This document shows positions 49,025 through 59,446 of a stretch of 64,000 nucleotides of DNA, one piece after another. Source of the stretch: Sarcocystis neurona. Taxonomy: Eukaryota > Apicomplexa > Conoidasida > Eucoccidiorida > Sarcocystidae. The stretch lies in contig KL647288.1 in the NCBI GenBank assembly GCA_000727475.1, forward strand, positions 5,912,978 through 5,976,977. Direction: 5' to 3'. Position 1 is the first letter of the stretch, and the number at the start of each line of letters is the position of its first letter. The translations under genes and the position numbers were made by a program. The notes under the pieces were generated by a model. It was not told the origin of the DNA. It saw nothing but the letters and a program-made list of their open reading frames with translations, and searched no databases.

Positions 49025-52000
49025 ATGATTACGCGCCGAGCCGTCTTTAACAGTAATACCAACAGCAGCTTCGCTCTTCCAGACGCTAGCGACAGACGCC
49101 AAACTTGCTCCTGCGTCACTCCGAGCAGCAGCAGCTTCAGCAGGGCATGCAGCAGTAGCAGCAGAAAGGCGGAGGGGTACGTATCAATAAGGGACTTGCG
49201 CTTTTTCGAGCGTTTACTGGGAGATCCTGCGGAGCAGCCTGCAGCCGACGTAGCGGAGAGGAGTACGGCCAGCGACACTGCAGCAGCGTTTGAGAGAAGC
49301 ACCGGTGTTGCTCCTCAATCTCGTGTTGCTGTTGTTCGCGCGCCTCCTGGGGGTTTCGCTGTTGCTGCGGATTCTTCTTCCTGCGCATCGCCAAGCCGCC
49401 CGTCGTCTGCTGTCGAAGCCACAGAACAAAACTTTGCGACCGTTGCTGAACTTGCGACGTGGGCAGCGACTGCCCTCTTGCCTTCCCAACTGGGTGAGCC
49501 ACTTGCTGCTGCTGCCGCTGCGGGTGATGTTTCTGCTGATGCTGCGGCGTCTCGGCTCTTCGTTGTCGTCCTGAACCGGCCCCTGCCGCGTTACGCCTCA
49601 CTGCTGCTGCGTGCCGCACACGCGTATGTTGCAGCTGATGGGGGAGGCAACCACATATACGAGCTGGCCACGGGGCAGGAGAAACAGCCGCAGCTGCAGC
49701 AGCAGCCGCAACAACAGCAGCAGCCGCAGCAACGGCAGCAGCCGCAGCAGGCGCAGGAGGATGGACACGGCGCGTTGGATATTCAGGGGCGCAAAAATCT
49801 TGCAGCGAGGCAAAGAGAAAACCCGGTGCCGCTTCAGCGGCTGCCCGCGGCTGTTTGTGGGGACCTCGACTCGCTCTCACCGGCCGTACGTCTTTCTCTG
49901 CGTTCGTGCACTTCTCTCCTTATCTATCCATCTACGTGTCACTTTCCTTCTTCATATTCACATATATACACGAGCGCCTCTCGATATCTATCCACCTATG
50001 TATCCTCTCTCTACAGGGTTATACTTCTCCGTGCAAACAGCTTTCTTGATCTGGGCAATAATAGACTCATTAAATATGTGTGTTTGTGTGTCTCTTTATG
50101 TAAGCGTCTTCTTACTATATACAAGTGTATATATATATATATATGTATATGGACCCATCTCTCCATAGGTGTATATATATATATATATATATGTGTGCGA
50201 ATGGCAGACACACGTGAAGATTTATGTTGAAAGATATGTGTGTGGCTGGTGGCGGTGCTCCTGCGCTGCCTCAAGACTGCTTTCTGAAGTTTCCTGCTGA
50301 CGCTGGTGCTGTCACTGTTGCTGCTGATGTTGCCGCCGCGTTCCTGCTCCTGCTCTTGATTCTGCTGCTGCTGCATGGGCTGTCGCTGCCGTTGGTGCTA
50401 CGTTTTTTTTCGCTGCTGCTGCTGGGGCCGCTGCTGCCAGTGAAGACGTGTGTGCCGGGCCTGCTGGCGCTGTTTTGCTAAGGCCCCTGCTCCACCGGTG
50501 TTGATGCGCAGCTGCTGCTGGTGGTTCTCCTTCAGGCGTACGCCTTCTTTGCTGCACACGGCGTGCAGATCGTGCGCTGCTGCAATCAAGACGTGGGAGA
50601 TCTGGAGAAGTCGTGGACGTTTCTCATCCATTCGCAGCGTCTCTCGTGTAACGACGTCGTCCTTTTTCTAGGTAGTTTTCATTTACTTTGATGGCACAGA
50701 AGATTTGCCCCGCCGCTGTTTTGACGGAGAGAGGAGGAGAAGAAGAAGCGTGTGAAGAGTACTTCACTGAAGCACAGTTTCGTCGCAGGCACTTCATTAG
50801 TTGTGTAGCCCCAGGGGGTGGAACCACGGTACGGAACAGACGACCTTTCTGCTTCCTCTGCGCGCGTCTCCTCCGTCTGCGGTGTACAGACACCTGGTTG
50901 CGTCTCCCGCACACTGGTGCGGTGTATGTACACAACACTGCGCGCAGGTACAGCACGTTTGTTGTGGCGCCTCCAGGCGGGCAAGAGGAAAGCAGGAATT
51001 CTTTGTCGCGCGACCTCCGCCACAGACTTCTGCATCTCGTCAAAAACAGAGGAGAGATTTCCTGTCCTATAAGTTCATCTCGTGTACGGGATGTGCGAAC
51101 GTCTGTGTGCACGTGTGCGTCAAATAGAGACCGTTGTGCAGTTGAGTGCGATATACCTTGACCCTAGGATGCCGTAGACACGGGGGCATGGGGTGTGTGT
51201 ACACCTAAGTCGAAGGGGGATCTGAGCGCGCGGTGCACATACACCTCAATCACAGGTGGGACAAAGTGCACCCAAGAACGTGGCGTGTGTATACGCCGGA
51301 AGAAGGTCTAGTTTGTTCGTTGAACGAGGCACACGCACACCTGGTTGAGGCGTTGGTAGCCCCACCAAAGAGTACGTACAGCTGGGTGCTGCGTTTATAC
51401 ACACACCTGACTGCAGCGGCGGGAAGAGGCTCGCTGTTCCGCGTTCAATTCGCACGTGTATACACCTGTGACGTTTACTTTGCTGCGTCATCGCGTGCCT
51501 TCGTTCAGTCTCCTCTCCCACGTAAACGTCGTACCGGAGTGTGTGTTTCTTGGGGTGAGGAGCAACACAGGTTGCATGTCTGGTGTGTACAAGTTCCTTC
51601 CTCCGTCTCCTCAAGCGGCTTCGCAGGCGTGTCGTTGTCGTTTCCCGCTACGTCCGACGGCACGCTCTGGCGCGCACTGCTGCTGGCGGTATGCTGTGTT
51701 GCTGCGGCTGTACATCTTCCTGCCACATGGATGCTGCTGTCCCACTCTGTTGCTCTTGCTGTTTCTGCCTGTGCTGGTGCAGCTTCTTTGCTGCTCTGCC
51801 CGCGCACTACTGCTGTTGCCGGTGCTTTAGTCGCCACTGCTTCTGCAGCTGGTGCTGTAGTTGCCGTTACGTTTGCTGTTGTTACTGCTGTTGCGGCCTG
51901 CGTGGCGTTGCTGCGTCGCTGTTACGCCTGTCGCTCCTGCTGCTGTTGCTGTTGCTATTGTCGCTGCTGCTGCTGCTGTTACTGCTGCTGCTGCTGTCGC

Positions 52001-55000
52001 TGCTGCTGCTGTTGCTCTTGCTTCTGTCGCTGCTGCTGCTCCTGCTGTTGCTGTCGCTGCTACGGCTGTTGCTGTTGTGGCTGTTGGTGTCACCGCTGTT
52101 GCTGCTATTTCTGTATACTAAGGAATGAGTTACAACTGCTGTGCTGCCTCAGGTGCAATAGGAGGGCGCCTGGACCAGACGATCGCGGCGCTGAACTATT
52201 TATGGAGACTGGAAGCTGCTCGGCAGCAAGCAGCTCACCAGACAGATGCTGCGTCTCCTTCCTCTTCTCCTCCTGTTTCTTCCTATTCTTCTTCGTGGGC
52301 AGGGGCAGACGGTGTTGTTATTGCAGCATCTGCTGCTGCTGCAGCTGCATCTGCTGGTGCTGCTCCTCCTTCTCCTCCTCCTTTTCCTCGATCCGCGGAT
52401 GCTGCTCCATTTGCTTCAGCTGCTTCACCACCCCCTGTTGCCGCCCCTGTTCCTGAAGTGGCTGCAGCTGCTCCTGTTGTAAGCGCTGGCCACGTGGAGG
52501 TAGAGGAGGGAGCCGATGGACGAAGAGACAGGCGCCGGGGTGTTGCAAAGAGAGGAGATGCGGAAAGCACTTTCGGCCTCAGGCAAGAAACAGAAAAGCC
52601 TGGGCTGAAGTACGAAGAGCAAGAAGAACCAAGACGTGGACAACCACATGCGGAAGAGGCGAAGGCTGATGCAGAGAGAGGAGATTGTAAAGAACAGGAG
52701 GCGGCAGAAGACTCAAGCAGAGACCAGAGAGCGCGGCAGCTGCTGCAGACGACACGCGCGTGTTACACAGATACCCCTGCAGAACTCCCGCAGGCAAGGC
52801 GCCTACCCGCTGTGTTAATCAAAAGACGTGCTTATTGAGTTTGTTCCATATATGTATATATAAATGTGTACTTCAGACGTACGCGTGCTGTCTGTTCGTG
52901 TGGGCACGGTATATATGTGTCCACCACGTCTACTATTTACCGTTATATAGGCTTGCGTCTGTCCGCACGTTGCAGCATTTTTTGAAGTGGAAGGATCGGC
53001 GGTGAGCCGGAAGCGTAATGAGGGAGGGGTCGGGGGTGGAGAGAGAGAGAAACCTGCAGTATCACCGACGGCACACGACAGGTTTATACGCGTGCATATA
53101 TATATATATATATCTAGAGAGAGAGAGAAAGATTTCTACGCACAGGGCAGACAGGTGTTCCAGGAGACAGGAGTGTACACACCAGGAGATTTGTACATAT
53201 CCATGTGCAAAGTCAGACATATACATATGCGGAACTCTTCTCTTCCCACACAGGGAAACTGTTTAGAACAGACACCTTCATCCTGGAATAGATAAATTCG
53301 AATGTATATATATACATACATACGTGTTTATACACAGAGGGGATACATATATATATATATATCTATATATATATATATATATATGTATCCCCTCTGTGTG
53401 TATGTGTGTGTCCATGTCTTCCTCTCTTTTCTCTCTCCTTATATATATATATATATCTACATTTGTCGCAGGCTTGTGTACTGTGACGTTTTCGTTGTCG
53501 AATTTTGTTTGGTACGTGTTGGCAGAGCTGCTGCGCGCTGTTTCCCCTTCCGTCGAATGGCAGCGCGTGCCGTTCATCGTCGTTAGCGTGACGCAGAGGC
53601 CAGCACGTGCTTGTGTGAAGTTCCGTCCTTCTCTCTATCACCGTAAATAGCAGTATTCACACTTTTGCTTGAGAGGCGCATGACGTGCCGTGAATCCTGG
53701 ACTGCGACTCTACGAAGATTTAACTCCGTAGTCCTATCACGTATAGACATGTATATATATATATATATATATATGTATTTGTATTACTAAATATGTATGT
53801 GTGTGTGACGTGCTGGAGTTTGGGTGTTCCACAGCGGGCGTTTTGAAAACACCCACAAGCCTTCTGTGGAAGTTCCCCTGCAGTGTGCGGGCGCTTGCGA
53901 TGTCAGCCCCCACGTCTCGACTCCTGTGATATGTAGATATGTGTAGGTGGGTATGAGGTCTGGTTGATAATGCTGCCGTCACTGCGACGCTGTACTACTT
54001 TTCCCTGCATCCCTTGCTTGCTGCGCGCCGACAAGGAGTTGCCTACGCTTCCGTAGCCAGATGTGTCTCGACAGCCGAGTTCACTGAGGGTAGTTCTTGC
54101 CTGCTGCCGCGGCTTCTGATCGATCAAAACGGAATGTGTACACCTTGGACGCCCAGGTTCCCTCGCGCTGCGTTCTGGCCAGCATTCGCCGCGACTGTGA
54201 GCGGCGACACGCCGGCACGTCGAAGAAATTTTGTCGCCTCTTCGTCCAAAAACTGCCTTTGCCCGCAGGTCTATTTAATGGGAGAGGATTCGCTCTGCTT
54301 TTTGCTGCCTGCGGGCCGCAGCAGTATCGTCATCTCCCCCCGCCTCGTTACCCCGCAATGCGCGCTTATGTCTCTGGGTGAGTGACCCTCTCTACCATAT
54401 TCACCTAGTCCCGCACTCGTGTTGATGTCTCTGTTTATGTACGTGCCGCAGGCTGACCGCTCACTACACAGACGTCGGGGTCACACACGCAGCAGTTGGT
54501 CCGAGCAGTATTTGTAGATGTGCTGCCGCACGTCTCTGTTGAAAGCGTGTAAAATTCAGAGACCTTCGAACACATGTGTGGGGACGTACGCATCTACTGC
54601 GACAGCTTCACTTCGCTGGAAACGTCACGTCCTCTGTCCAGTCCAGTCCTTCGTATTGCTTCACAGAGTGTGTACCTCGACCTGCGTATGTATGCGTACC
54701 TATGCTCGCAGTTTGTGTGCTGCGGGACATATATATCCTCACACGTCCACGTCTACATGTCCTGTATATAAATCTCTCCCTGTATGTACATATTGAGAAC
54801 ATGGATATATATATATATATGTATGTATTAACGTTTTTATCTGTGCACCCAGAAGAAGTATGTTGTGCTGCTTAGATACCACGAGAAGAGGAGACGCGTA
54901 GATGACTTGTAGCAGTGTGCTTCTGTTTGTTAAGTCAGAAATGGTATTCCTTAGCATGTTATGCCATTTTCTAGGAATCAGTGGCTGAACGAACCTTCCA

Positions 55001-57625
55001 AGTAACTTTACTGACTTAAGAGAAAAGGCCACGAGTGGACGCATTGCCACGTCACCTGTAGTATGCGTTCGTGGAAAAGGTTAAGACTGGAGTGTGCTCG
55101 TGGATGAGTCGGTTCCGCAGGGTGCCCCCTATTCCGACTTCCTGTGCGTCCGTAAGCACTGTGCACTCTCGGGCGGTAGCTCGTGCGCTGCTGTTTCCCG
55201 CAGTCTGTGTTCGCTTGTGTTGCGCGCAGGGGGATTCAGTCGTGTATTCCTTTCTTGTCCAGCTGTACACGTCCGTGTGTGCGTTGGTCTTCCCACGCGC
55301 CAGTGTATCTGTACAGACGCGTTTGTGCGCCGGCGTCTCTGTTTAGCCAACAATGTGTACAATATTGTAGGCGCCGTTGTAGGGACGTAGGGGAGTGTGC
55401 ATCCTCTATGTCGGCGTAGTGCGCTGCCAGCTGTCTGCAGGGCCGCAAGTTTGCCACGTTACCACGAGCGGCCTCCGGTGGAACCTCACCCGCGCGATGC
55501 CGCTGCAGTTCGGACAGGGAATTCTCTCTACTTCGAACCAGGTGAGCACTCTGCGTGCTTCCACATCTTGATATGCAGTCGCGTATGGGCCCCTGTCCGC
55601 TTTCATTTATATGTAGACACATGTGCCTGTACGCAGGAAGGCGAACGTTTTTATCTACTTTCTAAAGTGAATGCACGCCTACACGTATCCACATTTTAAT
55701 TCCCCTGCATGTGTACATGTGTACATACATAGATATATGCATATATATGTATGTTTGCTTGTGGAGAGATGCGCCAGTGTGTGTAACCTGGTGTGTCTGC
55801 GCGCGCACGTCCTCTACTCGTAGAGTCGTAGACGGGGTGATGGAACCTGACTTCTTCCGGCTCTCGGAGGCATCTTGGTCACACGTGCAGACGCACGTAC
55901 ACACATACGCACACTCTCACGGACATCTTCCCCCGCCTTTCCCCACATACATACATACACACACACCCACACACACATACTCGTGCAGCTGTACGCTTTC
56001 TTGTATTTAACGGTATGTACATTTTTACGTAGGTGCCAATGTTTAGACACTGGTGTACGTGTCGCACTCTCTCCATTTGTCTATACATATGTGTATGTGT
56101 AATATCTATGTACTTCTATATCCGTATGCGTCTATACGAATGGAAGTGCGTGGAGCGAGTGCGTCTATGTGCGTGCTGCACCTGCATGTAGGTGTGTGCC
56201 ATGCGGATACATACGAGGTATATCATGCCACTTTGCGTTTTCTTTTCTGCTGATTCCCGCCCCCCAGGTGCTTTTGCTTGTTCGCCTCTCTCATGTTTCG
56301 TAGTCGTCGTTTCTCTCGTAGTTACTTCGGTTTTCTTTCGTTCACTCGCTGTGCCCCGCTTCGTCATCCTCGCATTCTCTCCCTTCAATGCACTTTTCAT
56401 TGCTCGCCCTCACTCACCCCTGTCTCGCTCTCCATGTGTCCGTCACCGTCTCTGTCGTTTTGTTTTTGTCGCTTTGTGTGTACTTTTTTTTTCTTCCGGC
56501 AGAAGTCGTCTTTGTCTTTGTCGCTCTACCATGTCATCCACCGATCCTATTTCTGCGTGCCTTTCTACTTCTGCACTTTTATCTTTCTGTTGGTTCTTCT
56601 TCCTGCTCTTTCTGCAGTTTCTCTGCTTGGTATATTCTCTTGGTCTTTCTCTCCTCTTATTCACGCTCCATCCTCTAAATTTCGAAACTCCCAAAGTGGA
56701 TCGAAAGGTACACGTTTACGGTGAAGTGTGGCTTGCCCTTTGACACGCTTCTTGGCCGTGCACAAGCCTTTCGTTTTGTGATGCAGTACCAGCACCTCGG
56801 CATCACCAACAACAGCAGCAGGAATGGCAGCAACAGCTGTACACCAGGAACAGGTGCCGCAGACGCCTCACACTTTGTATCCTCTGCGACCCAGAAATGA
56901 GGTTGTAGCAGCTCGTGCTTCTGCTGCTGAAACTTCGTACGCGTCGACCGATTCTATCTTGCTTTGTTGCCGCTGCTGTGGCAGCCGCTGCCCTGCTGCG
57001 CTCCCTGGTATTGGTGCTGCTGCTCCGTGCCCCCACGGTGGTTGCCGCTTCCTCCCTCGTGCTTGTGGTACGTTCCCGCTGTCCTTGCTCCTTTTCTGTC
57101 TCCTACTCACGCTGCCTCTGCGGCTGCTCCACTGTCACTCTTCCAAGTGCGCGTCGTACTGCCCTCTCTCTTGCTTCTCCTGCGCGTCTTGCTGCGGCTC
57201 GTCGTAGATCTGCCCTAAGCGTGTTCAGTACGCAGCATGGCTGCTGCAGGCCGCAGCTTCTTGTTCTTGCTGGGTTGCCAGCGACTCGTACGGGTACACG
57301 CACACGTTTACACACATTCAAATGCGTTTTAGTGCTCCAGCTTGTACCGCTCTTGCACTGTGGCCCTCTCGGATGATGCACGAAGATAAAAAGACGGTAA
57401 GAATTTTTCTCACCTGTGCCCGTCACACGCCCCTTGTGCCGCTGCTGTCTGCTTCTGTTGCAGATAGCGGATTTGTGCTGCAGCAGCGAGAGGACGTACA
57501 ACAGCAGGGGAGAAGACTCCCCACGTGTAACGGTGGAAACGGATGCTCCGGTTTTCTGGTATTCGCAGCTGCGCCTGCAGCCGTGGGATACCTTCCTTCC
57601 TCCTTTGCCTCCTAGTGGGGCTTAG
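49025..57625 (+). CDS. TPK: Thiamine pyrophosphokinase with large low-complexity insertions
   Basis: The enzyme makes thiamine diphosphate from thiamine and ATP (EC 2.7.6.2). Six exons, all in phase: 49025-49885, 50536-50671, 52153-52811, 54269-54377, 55441-55541 and 57464-57625, about 675 residues versus ~240 in human TPK1. The catalytic core starts near residue 176 (LFVVVLNRPLPRY). Family motifs appear in order: ADGGGN (~204-209), GDLDS (279-283, human GDFDS), QDVGD (305-309, matching Q-D-x-x-D), GAIGGRLDQ (333-341), YLMGEDSLCFLLPAG (~554-568), VTTSGLRWNL (595-604) and VTVETDAPVFW near the C-terminus. The extra length is a 175-residue N-terminus, a Gln/Pro insert before GDLDS, and about 205 Ala/Pro/Glu-rich residues between the GGRLDQ helix and the YLMGEDS strand. 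The start is uncertain because the frame stays open far upstream through repeats; ATG 49025 is a conservative choice. Confidence 0.88.
50250..50535 (+). repeat. CTG-sense triplet tract at the 3' end of TPK intron 1
   Basis: Imperfect CTG/GCT in the gene's sense strand ends in TTCTCCTTCAG at the acceptor (50533-50535). The exon 1/exon 2 join across it (LDSLSPA to AYAFFAAHG) is in phase and matches the TPK family, which shows that the tract is intronic. Confidence 0.8.
51690..52152 (+). repeat. CTG-sense triplet tract at the 3' end of TPK intron 2
   Basis: Long imperfect CTG/TTG/GCT tract in sense ends 31 bp before the CTCAG acceptor at 52152. A frame of more than 400 codons (51233-52456) crosses intron and exon here and is spurious, because exon 3 must begin at 52153 to give GAIGGRLDQ. 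Confidence 0.8.
53332..53399. repeat. 68-bp near-perfect palindrome (cruciform-capable)
   Basis: ACACAGAGGGGATACATAT on the left is mirrored by its exact reverse complement on the right, joined by an AT tract. Both 34-bp arms match except for one or two bases at the centre. It lies in TPK intron 3. Confidence 0.9.
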
Positions 57626-59440
57626 AAATCAATCAGAAAGTACACTGTAAACATGAAGATCTTCTTTGCTCTCTATTGATACCTTTTCGCCGGAAGCTCG
57701 TGACCTCGACAGCAGTTCTTTGCAATGTTAAGGGGGGCTGAAGAAATGCAATCAAGCGAGGTTTTTCTTCTGTTCTCTGAGTAAAGTTTGCGAACGTGAT
57801 GAAGTCCAAGAGCACACAGCGAGAATGGACAGGAAATCTTCTTTTCTTTCCTCTGTTTTCTCACATCCTCCCGATTTCAAGTTTTGGCCTGCCTGCTCGC
57901 TGTTCGTTCAACCGCAAGGAACTGCTTGTTTAGAGTAGATGAAAAGAGTAGTGCTGTCGAGCATCTAGGAAGTCGAGTACGGTGTCTCAGCGTCGCTTCC
58001 CTCTTCTCGAATTTGCGTCGTATTCATGCCTCCTCTCCCGGTCCGACGTCATCCTGGAGCACAAACTGATCCGTACCAAACGGAAGTATAAAGAGACATT
58101 CTTGCTGTTCCTCACGTATCTAGGTGTAGAGTGATACACCTGTGGGTATGTGCAAACGCAGCACTCCTCTCTTTCTTGGTACAGAGGCAGGTGTAACTGT
58201 AGAACGGTGGGGGAAAAAGATTGACTTCTTGAAGTGCACATGCGGACGTCGGCTTCACTAGCCTGCGCAGACTGCGGAGCAGCAGAGTACGTGCAGGCAC
58301 GACTGTTTGTCGCGGCTAACAGAATATGCGGAATAATAGTGGATATGTGTGTATATGGATTTCCGTACCATATTGATGGGTATACGAGCTGATCCGTGTA
58401 CGTATCTGATCTGGTGTAATATTATGTGTGCATGCATATATGCGTGTATATATGTATATATGTGTATGTATATATATATATCTATATGTATACAGTGAAC
58501 CACTCCGAAGCGCGCGAGCAAGGATGACCTCTGTGGGTGCTGAACGCCGCAAAAGCCGTTTCGCGTTCATGTGTACGCAGGTAACTGCAACACCTTATAC
58601 AGGTAGATGCGTTCAGACAACGACAAGCAATCGCAAAGACGCAAAAGCCGGCGCCGTGATAAGGATAAGTGGCGCCAAGCTAGGTGCACCTATGTTTATA
58701 CGTCCGCACATCTGCATTTCCGTATGCTTGTGCAAGCTTGTGTTGTTTTTGACTAACCAAGGAAGGCTGTTACATCTAAGAGACTTGTCTAAAAGTCTCC
58801 ATGATCATCTGCTCTCTTTTCGTGCACAGGTCTGCATACAAGCGTCCACGCGTATTCATCCACGTGAATCTTAAATGTTTGCCTTTTCACTACTTCTCAT
58901 CTGCTTTCTGAAACACGTGCGTTCCACCGTGTGTGCCGACTTTTGAACAGTTCGCGCCTGCATCAGAAACAGGCTCCCGCGTTGGAATTGCATGCGGACT
59001 ATTTCAGCACTGCGAAGCGAACCGTCAATAAAGCTCTCCCCTGTAGTATCAACAAGGGAAGAACACTAGATAAACACGTTAATGTAGCAAGCGTACGAAT
59101 ACATTTGTGTGTGCATATATGCGTGTGGGTATGTATGTATGTGTACCAGTCCGCCTCATCCACTGAAAGTGGTACCCCACCTACATACATTCACGGGCAC
59201 GTGCACAGTTGGTGACCTCCGTGTGCGTAAATCACAGAGCAAAATATATGTCTTTATACAAACGTGTGGTTGCTCTCTGAGGAAGGTGGGCAACCACCAG
59301 GACAAGCACATGCCCATGCATGGGTGTACATACGCGGGTGTGTGTTCCTTCTTCCTTTCACAAACATACATATACATATATATATATGATGTATATACAT
59401 ACACATACACGGGTATGTACATATGGGTCCACCACGTACT
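57626..59440. other. Gene-poor region after TPK
   Basis: This holds the TPK 3' UTR and convergent flanking sequence. AT microsatellite-like runs lie at about 58440-58492. Short frames have no domain. A plus-strand AATAAA near 59028 is noted but cannot be tied to a transcript. Confidence 0.4.
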
Positions 59441-59446
59441 TGCAGA

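Noticed and set aside
47477..50230. A 917-codon plus-strand open frame taken as one large protein
   Set aside because: Only the part from about 49,025 to 49,885 is supported as TPK exon 1. Upstream it is carried by stop-free CAG repeats, and after 49,885 it reads through the intron 1 donor.
51233..52456. A 407-codon plus-strand open frame, Cys/Ala/Leu-rich
   Set aside because: It crosses CTG repeats of TPK intron 2 and reads exon 3 in the wrong frame; the in-phase TPK join at 52153 explains this DNA.
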